Counted from the first letter of the stretch, positions 33,930-43,218 are shown. The stretch: 64,000 nt of DNA from Salinivibrio sharmensis (GCF_001995985.1 NZ_MUFC01000009.1:76184-140183); one strand, 5' to 3'. Numbers and translations are program-made. Notes: generated from the sequence alone by a model not told the origin.

Positions 33930-34154
33930 TTATTGCGGTTGGATACCCGTAATATCTGAGATCAGCGCGATATGCTGTGCACTTAACGGCAGTGACCAAC
34001 GCACGTCACCGGCATCAGCCACCAGCACATTGGCGTCGGCGATAATCTGTAGCGAGTCAGATTGAACCTGCATGCTCAATTTCATTGCGGGCAATTTGAT
34101 CACCACCTCATGGGCGGTCACGATCAACTTGCCCTGCTCGATATCAACCACCAT
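33930..34154 (-). CDS. DUF3389-like small protein
   Basis: A 74-residue protein: MVVDIEQGKLIVTAHEVVIK, then LPAMKLSMQVQSDSLQIIADANVLVADAGDVRWSLPL and a C-terminus ITGIQPQ. It looks like a small beta-rich cytosolic protein; I recall such proteins as Vibrio DUF3389. Its ATG overlaps the stop of the upstream thioesterase gene by one base (TAATG), so it is translationally coupled, which argues for a real gene. Function unknown; a link with the thioesterase is suggested only by coupling. Confidence 0.75.
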   Translation of the reverse strand: MVVDIEQGKLIVTAHEVVIKLPAMKLSMQVQSDSLQIIADANVLVADAGDVRWSLPLSAQHIALISDITGIQPQ

Positions 34155-34621
34155 TAAGCGCGTTCCTCCAAAGACTTATCGGCGCGTTTATCGCTGAGCA
34201 CCGCCATCGTAAGTCGGCTCACGCACACATCCCGGCCTCGTTCATCTTGGATGGTGATATTCCACACCTGTGTTGTCGCTCCGAGATGTATAGGGCTTGC
34301 CACACCGGTGACCGTGCCTTCTCGCATCGCACGCAGGTGATTTGCATTGATGTCTAACCCAACGCAATATTTTCCTTCTGGTACACACATGTTTGCCGCC
34401 AAGGAGCCCAGTGTTTCAGCAAGTACAACTGACGCCCCACCATGGAGCATGCCAAGCGGCTGATGAGTATGCGGGGCAACCGGCATGGTGCCCGTTAAGC
34501 TGTTATCGTCAAATGCGGTGTATTCAATACCCAAATGCGCGACCAATGTATTGGCTGAAGAGGCATTTAACCCCACTAATGACATATCTTTTTTCCAAAT
34601 ACTCACAATACTCTCACCCAT
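34154..34621 (-). CDS. menI: Hotdog-fold thioesterase, MenI/YdiI-like
   Basis: A 155-residue acyl-CoA thioesterase. Residues HQPLGMLHGGASVVLAETLGSLAANMC include the catalytic Glu, and VGLDINANHLRAMREGTVTGVASPIHLGATTQVWNI follows E. coli YdiI/MenI nearly block for block. In menaquinone synthesis MenI hydrolyses 1,4-dihydroxy-2-naphthoyl-CoA. The paralogue EntH (YbdB) is an alternative, but IWKKDMSLVGLN at the start matches MenI better. It forms a two-gene unit with the DUF3389-like gene. Confidence 0.86.
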   Translation of the reverse strand: MGESIVSIWKKDMSLVGLNASSANTLVAHLGIEYTAFDDNSLTGTMPVAPHTHQPLGMLHGGASVVLAETLGSLAANMCVPEGKYCVGLDINANHLRAMREGTVTGVASPIHLGATTQVWNITIQDERGRDVCVSRLTMAVLSDKRADKSLEERA

Positions 34622-34796
34622 TGCTACTTGTCCCGATGGAAAGAAAGTCGCTACACGAAACAGTGACGATCACACCGCGCCTAACGCTGCCTGCTCGCAC
34701 CAGTAGACGTTAAGCCAAGAAGCCAGTACATTAGCACTCTGATATCTTTGCTTATATTCACTGCGACTGTGGCGCAAAACGATACAGGAAATGACC

Positions 34797-35615
34797 ATGC
34801 TACGCACTGTTAAAACAGTCATTCTGTCCTTGTGTATGACGGCTACCCTCTCATCATGCTCTCACTCACCGACGGGACGAAACCAGCTGTTGCTCTTTTC
34901 CGGTGATGAGATGGCGAACCTCGGACAACGCTCGTTTGAAGAGATGAAACAGTCACAACCTATCAGCGACGACAAAGCCATCAACGCCTACGTTCAATGC
35001 GTCACTCACGCGATTTTAAAAGTGGTTCCCCCACAAGCTGACGTCTCAGAATGGGAAGTGGTGGTATTCGACAGTGATCAAGTCAACGCCTTTGCGCTTC
35101 CCGGCGGCAAAATCGGCGTTTATACCGGACTGCTCGATGTGGCACAAACGCCCGATCAATTGGCTGCGGTGATCGGTCACGAAATTGGGCACGTCCTCGC
35201 CGATCACAGTAATGAGCGCTTATCCCGCTCACAGCTCACGGCTTTAGGGCTGACCATCACCGGCATCACTCTTTCTGATAACCCCTATGGCGATATCGCC
35301 CTCGCAGGGCTTGGGCTTGGCGTCCAAGTGGGGATACTGCTTCCTTACAACCGCGCTCAAGAATCAGAATCCGACAAGATTGGTCTGCAGCTAATGCATC
35401 AAGCAGGATTTGACCCAAGCGCCAGCGTTACCTTGTGGCAAAATATGGCAAAAGCGTCCAAAGGCGCGCCGCCGGAGTTGCTTTCAACCCATCCATCACC
35501 CGATACGCGTATTATTGCGTTACAAACAGGTGTCAATCAACTGCCTAACGTGCCCCATCGCTTGACGTCGTCGTGCCCTCGACCGCCATCACAGAAACAG
35601 AGTAAAAACATTTAA
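34797..35615 (+). CDS. M48-family metalloprotease lipoprotein
   Basis: A 272-residue lipoprotein with lipobox LSSC (residues about 18-21, ATLSSCSHSPTGR). The protease motif HExxH is HEIGHVLADH, with the third zinc ligand Glu in ESESDKIGLQLMHQAGFDP. This is the size and layout of E. coli LoiP and YcaL, periplasmic-facing M48 proteases anchored in the outer membrane that act in envelope quality control. The C-terminus ends STHPSPDTRIIAL plus a short tail. ATG 34797 fits AGGA eight bases upstream better than ATG 34791. Confidence 0.9.
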   Translation: MLRTVKTVILSLCMTATLSSCSHSPTGRNQLLLFSGDEMANLGQRSFEEMKQSQPISDDKAINAYVQCVTHAILKVVPPQADVSEWEVVVFDSDQVNAFALPGGKIGVYTGLLDVAQTPDQLAAVIGHEIGHVLADHSNERLSRSQLTALGLTITGITLSDNPYGDIALAGLGLGVQVGILLPYNRAQESESDKIGLQLMHQAGFDPSASVTLWQNMAKASKGAPPELLSTHPSPDTRIIALQTGVNQLPNVPHRLTSSCPRPPSQKQSKNI

Positions 35616-35759
35616 ATAACATAGTGAGCATCATCACAAAGCCTTCATACAAACAAGGACAAAGCGTCGTCGCGTGAGAACAGCTCGTCGCCGTCACACA
35701 AAAACTTCACCTATATGTTACGCTTAAGTTTTGATTGGGGACGAGTGACGACACGCGTG

Positions 35760-37310
35760 ATGAAGCCGTTTTTCATCTTATTTTTTTTTATACTGCAGGT
35801 GCCGTTTGCGTTCGCAACGACACAAGAGTCAAACGATCTTTTCGAACAGCTATTTGAAGAACATGCACTAGTCATGCTTCTCCTTGACCCAGATACCGGT
35901 GAAATCAAAGCCGCCAACCCAGCAGCTAGTGACTTTTACGGCTATTCACGGCAGACGCTGACCCAAATGAATATCGCCAGCATTAATGCCCTGCCCCCTG
36001 ATGCCGTCGCTGAAGAACGTAAGCTGGCGGCATTAGAGGATCGAAACTATTTCGTTTTTAGCCATATATTATCGGACGGCACGACCAAAACCGTAAGGGT
36101 ATCCTCGATACCCATTATCTACCGCGATGAACCAACCCTTTTTTCAATTATCACCGATATCAGTGATTATCGAGCCACACAGGCATCACTGTGGCACTAT
36201 CAAAACCGGCTCGAGCAAATGGTGGCACAACAGACCGAGCAAATCGCCACGCAAAAAAATCACCAACTGATTATTACATCCTTGATTATCATTGTGCTCG
36301 GTGCAGGGCTCGCGACAATGTGGTTTGTTCTCACTAAATCACGACGTACCGAATATGAGCTGCAATTGGAGCGTAAACGCCTAGATGAAATAATCCGCGG
36401 CACCCATGTCGGCACTTGGGAGTGGCATATTCCTAGCGGAGAACTGGTTATCAACGAGCGCTGGGCAGAAATTTTAGGGTATCAAAAACACGAGCTGATA
36501 CCTGCCTCATTTGAAACCTGGAAAAAGCTTTGCCATAGCGAAGACTTTGCGCACGCGTCTAAAGAAATTGATGCCGCCTTTAACGACTCCAATCCTTTTT
36601 ATGAATGTGAATTTCGCATGCTACATAAAGATGGGTTTTGGGTTTGGATCTTGGCCAAGGGTAAAATCATGGAGTGGGATCGCGACCAAAACCCAATTCG
36701 CATGGCGGGCACGCACCAAGATATCAACGAAACCAAGCGGCTTTACCTTCAGTTTGAGCATATGGCGCATACCGACACCCTGACAGGCGCGCTTAACCGC
36801 GTTTCCTTTAATCAGCGTGCGGATATTGTGCTGGCGCAAGCACGTCAGCAAGGCGCACATTTTGCCCTACTGTTTATCGACCTCGACGGCTTTAAGAAAA
36901 TAAACGATACCTATGGCCATGACGCTGGAGACAGTGTGTTAGTGGAAACGACTAAGCGGATGGGCCAAAGCATCCGTAACTCAGACACCCTCGCTCGCCT
37001 GGGCGGCGACGAATTCGCGGTGATTTTAGAGTATACCAGCCACTCAGAAGACGCAGCACGCGTCGCTGAGAAAATTATCTCGAGTCTCAATCAGCCATTT
37101 GCAATAGATGACCAGCAACACGCACACCTTTCCGCCAGCATCGGCATCGCTTGCTATCCAGATCATGGAGAATCGGTCGAACAGCTGCTCAATTGCTCAG
37201 ATGCCGCCATGTATTATGCGAAGAAATCGCTAAAAGGCGGCACTTATGCCGTCTGTGACCCTGATAATCATGCAACCACGAGTAACAACCGCGGGAAACA
37301 ATCACTCTAG
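35760..37310 (+). CDS. Membrane diguanylate cyclase with periplasmic PAS, cytosolic PAS and GGDEF
   Basis: A 516-residue protein from ATG 35760 (the frame is open to ATG 35715). A signal-like TM1 (MKPFFILFFFILQVPFAFA) is followed by a PAS domain (EHALVMLLLDPDTGEIKAANPAASDFYGY), then TM2 (LIITSLIIIVLGAGLATMWFVL). The first PAS is therefore probably periplasmic. A second PAS/PAC (GTHVGTWEWHIPSGELVINERWAEILGY) precedes the GGDEF domain. The active site is intact (LGGDEFAV), and RNSD five residues before it is a classical inhibitory RxxD site. It should make cyclic di-GMP with product inhibition. Confidence 0.9.
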   Translation: MKPFFILFFFILQVPFAFATTQESNDLFEQLFEEHALVMLLLDPDTGEIKAANPAASDFYGYSRQTLTQMNIASINALPPDAVAEERKLAALEDRNYFVFSHILSDGTTKTVRVSSIPIIYRDEPTLFSIITDISDYRATQASLWHYQNRLEQMVAQQTEQIATQKNHQLIITSLIIIVLGAGLATMWFVLTKSRRTEYELQLERKRLDEIIRGTHVGTWEWHIPSGELVINERWAEILGYQKHELIPASFETWKKLCHSEDFAHASKEIDAAFNDSNPFYECEFRMLHKDGFWVWILAKGKIMEWDRDQNPIRMAGTHQDINETKRLYLQFEHMAHTDTLTGALNRVSFNQRADIVLAQARQQGAHFALLFIDLDGFKKINDTYGHDAGDSVLVETTKRMGQSIRNSDTLARLGGDEFAVILEYTSHSEDAARVAEKIISSLNQPFAIDDQQHAHLSASIGIACYPDHGESVEQLLNCSDAAMYYAKKSLKGGTYAVCDPDNHATTSNNRGKQSL

Positions 37311-37338
37311 ATACTCACGGTTGGCTATTTTGAGAGGC

Positions 37339-37806
37339 TTATTTTTGCGCGGCTTGTTGTGATGATGCGGTGGCACGCGGCGTTTGGCTCGCCAACGCCT
37401 CATTAGTCACATCCTGGATGGAGATAAACATGTGATTGACCTCCCCGCGCGTATTCGCCATTGGGTGCATGGTGACGTTTTGATACATAAAGGGGAGCTG
37501 ACCGGTGATCGGGCGAACATGACGACAACGGAACAAATACGGGCGTTGCTGCCAGACAATAAAACTGCGACAACGGAGATCGAACACGGGTTGGGACTTG
37601 GCACGAAACCAAGGCTCATTGATCTCCGGAAACACCTCGAATAACGAGCGGTTTTGCACATCTTTAGCGTGTTTACCGCTATGGTGAACCATAAAGCCAT
37701 TCCACATTTGAATGTGGAAATCTCTGTCTAACACAATCAATCCCATGTCGATGTGCTGTACCATGTCGAGCATCCAATGGAATTGGTCAAAATCTTCTGT
37801 GCTCAT
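37339..37806 (-). CDS. Single-PAS protein coupled to a REC-CheC protein
   Basis: A 155-residue cytosolic protein consisting of one PAS domain (WMLDMVQHIDMGLIVLDRDFHIQMWNGFMVHHSGKHAKDVQNRSLFEVFPEI) with PAC-like C-terminal strands (MYQNVTMHPMANTRGEVNHMFISIQDVTNE) and a Ser/Ala/Gln tail. ATG 37806 is chosen because AGGAG lies seven bases before it; ATG 37821 inside the preceding gene is unlikely. The ribosome-binding site sits at the end of the REC-CheC gene, so the two are expressed together. It probably senses a small ligand or redox state and works with the upstream protein. Confidence 0.8.
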   Translation of the reverse strand: MSTEDFDQFHWMLDMVQHIDMGLIVLDRDFHIQMWNGFMVHHSGKHAKDVQNRSLFEVFPEINEPWFRAKSQPVFDLRCRSFIVWQQRPYLFRCRHVRPITGQLPFMYQNVTMHPMANTRGEVNHMFISIQDVTNEALASQTPRATASSQQAAQK

Positions 37807-37810
37807 CGCA

Positions 37811-38812
37811 TTACTCCTCATCCATTAGGTAGGCCAACTTCGCATCGAGCAGCGGCAAAGACTCATCCAGTAGCAATAGTAACAAATCGCATTTTATATC
37901 TGTCCCATCAATTTGATAACTGACTTCAATGGTCACTGTACGTTTCCATGACCCTTTCATCGCGGCAATCAACTGATCCACTTCAGCGTGCTGACCCAAG
38001 AGCGCCGGATAGCTTTGCGAAAACTCTAACGCGCCTTGATCGCCTAAGCCCTTTAAAAAGGCACTAATCAGAATATTGCTAATATCGACCAGCAATTCGA
38101 GCTCGTTGTCGACCGACCCATCCTCGGGATAGTCCAACAATTTCACCATCTCGGTAATACTGGAATCACTAATCAGCATCAGCGCTTCGCCAGCGATCCC
38201 TTCCCCACTAAAACCCTGACACACACCGTTCATGGTATTTGATTGGGCCAAGTGCCGGATAGTCATGGTCAACTCTGTCACTTCAAACACATTGACCTGT
38301 GGCAGTGGCATGTGCACAAACACCCCGCAATGTCGGGCAAGTTTATCTGCTGCCTGCCCCATCGCAATGTTCACCACTTCCATGTAAATGTCTCGGCGAC
38401 TGAGTTTTTCTTTGGGCGCGTGTGAACGCTCGGTCTCTGACGCAGAAGCAGTAGGTAAATACGCCTTGATCAATGCATCGACGCGCTCACGACTGATGGG
38501 CTTTTTAACAAAGTCTTTGGCGCCACGCTCTAAGACCTGCTGCTGGGCAAGCGGTTGGATGTCACCAGATACCACCACCACGGGTACCGTCATGCCAGCC
38601 TCTTGCATTGCTTCGAGCGTTTGGTATCCATCAAGTTCGGGCATAGTGAGGTCTAGGAACATGATGTCGATCGACTGACTACTTAAAACGTCCAACGCCA
38701 CGTTGCCATTTTCAGCAAAGTGTACATCGGCATCCAAATCGTTGGGTAAGGTTCGCGCTAATTGCTTACGCGCGAGCGCAGAGTCGTCAGTGATCAGAAT
38801 TTGTGTGGTCAA
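37811..38812 (-). CDS. Response regulator with CheC-like phosphatase domain
   Basis: A 333-residue protein. The receiver (1-120) has ILITDDSALAR, phospho-acceptor Asp in IMFLDLTMPELDG, VVVVSGD and KDFVKKPIS (Lys). Residues about 140-330 form a CheC-like domain with two E/DxxN phosphatase helices: RDIYMEVVNIAMGQAADKLARHCG and NELELLVDISNILISAFLKGLGDQG. CheC/CheX proteins remove phosphate from CheY-type receivers, so this protein may adjust a chemotaxis or other two-component pathway when phosphorylated. Cotranscribed with the PAS gene. No kinase adjoins it. Confidence 0.87.
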   Translation of the reverse strand: MTTQILITDDSALARKQLARTLPNDLDADVHFAENGNVALDVLSSQSIDIMFLDLTMPELDGYQTLEAMQEAGMTVPVVVVSGDIQPLAQQQVLERGAKDFVKKPISRERVDALIKAYLPTASASETERSHAPKEKLSRRDIYMEVVNIAMGQAADKLARHCGVFVHMPLPQVNVFEVTELTMTIRHLAQSNTMNGVCQGFSGEGIAGEALMLISDSSITEMVKLLDYPEDGSVDNELELLVDISNILISAFLKGLGDQGALEFSQSYPALLGQHAEVDQLIAAMKGSWKRTVTIEVSYQIDGTDIKCDLLLLLLDESLPLLDAKLAYLMDEE

Positions 38813-38936
38813 AAGCCTCTCCTTTCCTACATCTTTACTGAGAGTATGGCTGGGTAAACACTGTAAGCATAAACCAATATCGCGAGGAATGAGGGCAAAC
38901 CAGTCAAAATCTAATGATTCTTTTCACGTCAGCGGA

Positions 38937-40502
38937 CTAGCTTTGTTCCTGACACAAATAGGTAAGACGATCGGCGCGACTAATCAGTTCGGGGGCAGTC
39001 AAATAGAAATGATGCAAACACGTTAAGCAAAGCTGAACACAGGCGTACACTTTTTCACTAACAATTTCAGGAGGGGCGTCAAACTCGCCAGAGAGCAAGG
39101 CGCGCCAATCTTGTGCGAGTTCATCAATCATGCTCACATCGACGTCTTGTTTAACCAGGCGGCTGATCGCCCCTTTGATGGGAATAATATCCTCGCTGGC
39201 CGCAAAAATATTTCTCAGCGCAATGATGACATCCACTAGCGCATCTTGCGTGTCTGGCTGTTTTGCGGCAGCGTAGAGACGAGACATCGCCAAGCGAATA
39301 CCGCTCGAGTCCGTATCATCGACCAGCATACTCCAGCGCTCAATATCAACTAAATCTGCCTCACTGATCGCCACAGGATCGTCCGTTTCTGCCACTGAAC
39401 CAAAGTCTTGGCGCCGGTTATCAAGCGAGAATGGATCAATGCGCCAAACCCACTCCGGAGCAACGAAGGCTTTGTGTTCTCCGAGGTAACAAAGCGCCAT
39501 ACACAACACAATGTTGAGCTCAGTGGTTTGTTGCTCATTTTTAGCTTCTAAGACGTCCTCTGGCCAATCATCGTCTTCAAGAAAATCACCAAAGTTGATC
39601 GCAAAAGCGTAGCCAGATTCCAACATAAAACCGTTATCGCGACGTTTGGCCATTAACCCCGCGGCTTGCAACACATACTCAGCAATACCCGGGGTGTAGC
39701 GACGGACACTCCCCCACTTGGTATCCAATTCAGCCAAATTGGTGAGTGCCGCATTACGAAATCCAACAAACATCGGAATATGAGCAACTTCACCATCAGC
39801 TAAGCTGCGTGCCATTTCTAGCATTTCTTGCACCGTTTCCACGAACGTGTCAGGGCTAACCACTCCGCGAATGCGCATCAAATCATAGCTATTAACCAAA
39901 ATCGATACAGGCAAACTGGCTAAGCTGACCACACCACGGTGACCACTGGCATCCTTATAGTCACCACAGGTTTGCTGCGGCTCTTTTCCCGTTGTAGTAA
40001 ATAACCGAGATAGCGCCGGATCGGCTGCCATGCGTTTTTGTACTTGTTTACTGACCGGGAATTGCTCAATGGCTGCGGTGAGATAACCGGCACCTCGGTA
40101 GAAAAGATGCGGCCGTTGTCCGGCTTTAATAAGAAATAGCGGATAGAGTTCGCCCGCCAGTTGGCAAAAAGCACTGGTTAACGGGTCTGAACTATTAACG
40201 AGCGTCGCCAGCTCACCGCCCTGTTGCGCTCGCCAAACATTAAAGACGTGGCGGCCATTTTGCATCACGTGCGGCAACCGATAGAAGAAAGATTGCTCAC
40301 TCTCTCCCTGTTCCACCGCAGACACACGCAGCTGGCGACATAACTCAATATATTGATTAAGTGTGTCGCGTTGTATCCGGCTCAACCCCAGTTTTTGCAT
40401 CAAAATTAAGCGGCCTTCCGCTTCCGTAACGTTGAGAATGTAGCTCACCACGCGGTGGCCCATCGCTTTGACAAAATGCGGAATGGCCGGATAGGACATC
40501 AT
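38937..40502 (-). CDS. Large cytosolic protein of unknown function
   Basis: A 521-residue soluble protein I do not recognise. There is no signal peptide or membrane helix. The N-terminal part is helix-rich and leads into a mixed region (GHRGVVSLASLPVSILVNSYDLMRIRGVVSP). The C-terminal third (IRLAMSRLYAAAKQPDTQDALVDVIIALRNIFAASEDIIPIKGAISRLV) has the look of HEPN/ApeA-like helical bundles, but no R-x4-6-H nuclease motif stands out. Repeats are absent. It lies 124 bp upstream of the REC-CheC gene on the same strand and may belong to the same unit. Function cannot be assigned. Confidence 0.7.
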   Translation of the reverse strand: MMSYPAIPHFVKAMGHRVVSYILNVTEAEGRLILMQKLGLSRIQRDTLNQYIELCRQLRVSAVEQGESEQSFFYRLPHVMQNGRHVFNVWRAQQGGELATLVNSSDPLTSAFCQLAGELYPLFLIKAGQRPHLFYRGAGYLTAAIEQFPVSKQVQKRMAADPALSRLFTTTGKEPQQTCGDYKDASGHRGVVSLASLPVSILVNSYDLMRIRGVVSPDTFVETVQEMLEMARSLADGEVAHIPMFVGFRNAALTNLAELDTKWGSVRRYTPGIAEYVLQAAGLMAKRRDNGFMLESGYAFAINFGDFLEDDDWPEDVLEAKNEQQTTELNIVLCMALCYLGEHKAFVAPEWVWRIDPFSLDNRRQDFGSVAETDDPVAISEADLVDIERWSMLVDDTDSSGIRLAMSRLYAAAKQPDTQDALVDVIIALRNIFAASEDIIPIKGAISRLVKQDVDVSMIDELAQDWRALLSGEFDAPPEIVSEKVYACVQLCLTCLHHFYLTAPELISRADRLTYLCQEQS

Positions 40503-40751
40503 AGTTTCCTAACCTTGTGTTAATAAATCGCTGATATCAATGAATGTCGAGGCATCTATCAATGCTATCGGCAATGTGGCGTAAAACTATACCGAACAGA
40601 AGCATCGACCCATTAAAGACATGAACCCTGTGGGTGATGTTAAAAAGTATAGCGCTTCCATTGACTTGGCAAGCTGAGACAAACCCTGAAACACTTTTGC
40701 GCACAAAGGCGACAGTGAGGGCTTGACCAAGCTGTAGCACGCACCTATTCT

Positions 40752-40769
40752 AGCGTACAAGTGTACGCT
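40752..40769. promoter_or_regulatory. FabR-like operator before the desaturase gene
   Basis: AGCGTACAAGTGTACGCT is a perfect 8-bp inverted repeat with a two-base centre. It closely resembles the operator of FabR, the TetR-type repressor of unsaturated fatty acid genes in enterobacteria, as I remember it (AGCGTACA-n2-TGT-CGCT). It ends 19 bp before the desaturase ATG, where a repressor would block transcription or early elongation. Confidence 0.65.
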
Positions 40770-40788
40770 TAAATAAAGATAACGAATT

Positions 40789-41937
40789 ATGGATACCAAG
40801 GCTTCAACCTCTCCCCCTCAGAAACCACGCTTAATCTGGTTAAACATAAGCGTGTTTACCCTGACTTTTTTGATTGCGGTGATTGGAACGCCACTATGGG
40901 CGTGGCACCACGGTTTTGATTGGGTGCAAATCACTGCGCTGATTGTCGCATTCAGCTTTTGTGGCCTGTCAATCACCGCCGGTTATCACCGGTTGTGGGC
41001 CCACAAAACCTATCAGGCCCATCCGGCTCTGCGCTTTATCTTCGCCATTGGTGGAGCATTTGCGCTACAAAACAGCGCGCTTCATTGGTCGTCAGATCAC
41101 CGCATTCACCATCGCCATGTCGATGACAACGATGTTGACCCGTACTCGGCCAAACGCGGCTTTTGGTTCTCACACCTTGGCTGGATGCTTCGCGAGTACC
41201 ACCCCAACCGTTACGGCGATTACAGCAACTGCCGCGATCTGCAAAAAGATAAGATCGTGATGTGGCAACACAAGCACTACCTTGCGCTGACACTGGCAAC
41301 CAACTTTGGCTTCCCTATCGCGTTTGGTTTGCTTCATGGCGATGTTTGGGGCGCGATTTTACTGGTCGGCTTTACTCGATTGGTGCTAAGCCACCACACC
41401 ACCTTTTTCATCAACTCGCTGGCGCATGTGTGGGGCAGCCAACCTTATACCGATAAGAACACCGCGCGGGATAATGGCGTGCTCGCCTTGATGACCTTTG
41501 GCGAGGGCTATCACAACTTTCACCATATCTTTGAGAATGACTACCGCAATGGCATTCGCTGGTGGCAGTTTGATCCGACTAAATGGCTGATCAAAACCGC
41601 ATCTTGGCTGGGCCTGGCGGCAAAACTGCGCGTGACCCCCGAAGAGAAGATTGAAAAAGCGCGTGCGACCATGCAATTGCAGCGTGTCACACAGCAGCTT
41701 AGTGACAAGCCACACGCATCGCATCGTCTGCAAATTTTGCAACAAGAGTATGATGCCTTGGTCGCCAAAATGGCGGATTACTACACGCTGAAAAAACAGC
41801 TGTTGGCGCTCGAGCGTGACAAACTGCGCGAAAAAGTCGAAAACGCCGAGTTGACTCAGCAATACAAAGATTTAAAGGTGCGTTTTCAGCAACAAAAACG
41901 CAGCTGGCAGGTGCTCACCGCCAAATATGCCAGCTAG
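40789..41937 (+). CDS. Acyl-CoA delta-9-type fatty acid desaturase
   Basis: A 382-residue membrane di-iron desaturase. Four hydrophobic segments surround the three His boxes: HRLWAHKTY (HxxxxH), HRIHHRHVD (HxxHH) and EGYHNFHHIFEND (HxxHH). This set is typical of acyl-CoA delta-9 desaturases. Residues about 275-382 form a charged coiled-coil extension (EEKIEKARATMQLQRVTQQLS...LERDKLREKVENAELTQQYKDLK) beyond the usual core, seen in related proteobacterial proteins. It introduces double bases into acyl chains aerobically for membrane fluidity. A FabR-like operator lies directly upstream, and a terminator follows. Confidence 0.93.
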   Translation: MDTKASTSPPQKPRLIWLNISVFTLTFLIAVIGTPLWAWHHGFDWVQITALIVAFSFCGLSITAGYHRLWAHKTYQAHPALRFIFAIGGAFALQNSALHWSSDHRIHHRHVDDNDVDPYSAKRGFWFSHLGWMLREYHPNRYGDYSNCRDLQKDKIVMWQHKHYLALTLATNFGFPIAFGLLHGDVWGAILLVGFTRLVLSHHTTFFINSLAHVWGSQPYTDKNTARDNGVLALMTFGEGYHNFHHIFENDYRNGIRWWQFDPTKWLIKTASWLGLAAKLRVTPEEKIEKARATMQLQRVTQQLSDKPHASHRLQILQQEYDALVAKMADYYTLKKQLLALERDKLREKVENAELTQQYKDLKVRFQQQKRSWQVLTAKYAS

Positions 41938-41963
41938 CCGTGACGAACAAGCGACACACGACA

Positions 41964-41989
41964 AACCGGCCACGTGGGCCGGTTTTTTT
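41964..41989 (+). terminator. Intrinsic terminator of the desaturase gene
   Basis: Stem AACCGGCC / GGCCGGTT with a five-base loop and a run of seven Ts. Confidence 0.92.
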
Positions 41990-42022
41990 ATCTAGCACGG
42001 ACGCGCCGCTAGCAAGATCTCT

Positions 42023-43006
42023 TTAGACTCTTTGGCTAGACGGGGTAAGGAAAGAAAGCAGGATCGACTCCAGCTCATCCCAAGGTAAGGCGTCGGTATC
42101 GATCACTTCGATGCGCGACTCGGCCTGTTCAATCGACATAGGCGTCACGGTAACCACCTGATTGGCCACGTTAAACGCGTAAAAGCCCTCGTCAGTATTA
42201 ACCACCGCTTTAATACGTTGGGCGTTGATGTTGCTCAATAGCCCATATAAAGCATCAAAGGGAAAGCAACAGTTCGCAGCAAATAACCAGCCGCAGCTGA
42301 CATAGCCCTGCCCTTGGTTTTCTTTGCGCGTATCGGTATCGTCCGGACCCAGAGCTAATGTGATCATCGGCTCGGCATCGTTGTGATGGTGATGATAGTG
42401 CGCTTGACGAGCGTGACGCGGTAACGCAAGCCACGCGGTCTCGAGCGCCCCCTGCTCAACGCCGGTTACCAAGCTCTTCTCGCCATCAAACGCAGCGACA
42501 TAATCATAAAAGGTGGCGATTTGCGCCTCACTACATTGGTCAAGCTTGTTGGCCACCACCACATCCGCGAGCGCGATTTGATCATGAAAGTTTTGATTTT
42601 CACGATAGCGCACATCGTCAATACAACGCGGATCCACCAAAGTAATGGTCGCGCCCAGCGACAAGGTGGTGTCGAACGGCGGCTGCGTCAGCTTACCGAT
42701 AATGTCTTTAGGATGACCGAGTCCGGTCGGCTCAATCAAAATCCGATCCGGCTGCTCAGCGAGCAAGGTATTTAGCCCCACCGTCATGGGTAGGCCAGCC
42801 ACACAACACATGCATCCGCCCGGCACTTCCTTTACCAGCGCACCTTGTTCAGAGAGGATAGCGCCATCGACACCCACCTCACCAAACTCGTTCACCAAGA
42901 TAGCCCAACGCTCATGCTCGGGTTTATTCGCTAATAAATGACGAATCGCCGTGGTTTTCCCCACGCCAAGAAATCCAGTGATAATGTTGGCTGCGATCTG
43001 ACTCAT
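42023..43006 (-). CDS. yeiR: YeiR-like COG0523 zinc/metal GTPase
   Basis: A 327-residue G3E GTPase. Walker A is TGFLGVGKTT; the metal-binding CxCC motif is GGCMCC, in KEVPGGCMCCVAGLPMTVGLNTLLAEQPDRILIEPTGLGHPKDI, nearly identical to E. coli YeiR in this stretch. NKLDQ is the guanine-specificity motif. A His-rich segment (HYHHHHNDAEP) precedes the C-terminal CobW domain. YeiR binds zinc and hydrolyses GTP, so delivery of zinc to a client protein is likely. Stands alone. Confidence 0.91.
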   Translation of the reverse strand: MSQIAANIITGFLGVGKTTAIRHLLANKPEHERWAILVNEFGEVGVDGAILSEQGALVKEVPGGCMCCVAGLPMTVGLNTLLAEQPDRILIEPTGLGHPKDIIGKLTQPPFDTTLSLGATITLVDPRCIDDVRYRENQNFHDQIALADVVVANKLDQCSEAQIATFYDYVAAFDGEKSLVTGVEQGALETAWLALPRHARQAHYHHHHNDAEPMITLALGPDDTDTRKENQGQGYVSCGWLFAANCCFPFDALYGLLSNINAQRIKAVVNTDEGFYAFNVANQVVTVTPMSIEQAESRIEVIDTDALPWDELESILLSFLTPSSQRV

Positions 43007-43080
43007 GATTCTATCCGCTCCTTACTTGTATCGGCGTAGTGTAACGGATTGCGCCACACTCGTCGCCTTTTGGTCACACG

Positions 43081-43097
43081 CATGGAAAGTGTCCATG
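43081..43097. promoter_or_regulatory. Inverted repeat in the yeiR/tldD intergenic region
   Basis: CATGGA-AAGTG-TCCATG, an inverted repeat with 6-bp arms, lies in the 212-bp divergent region between yeiR and the TldD gene. It could be an operator; no regulator is recognised and it does not resemble a Zur box. Confidence 0.25.
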
Positions 43098-43218
43098 TGC
43101 AGGTCAGTGAATGGCACAAAAAATGATGAAATATCATGCACTCACTGCAAGTGGTGATCATTACCAATAAAAGCTTGGTAGAATGAAAGGTTCGCTAACA
43201 CACTTCTTAGGAGGAAGT

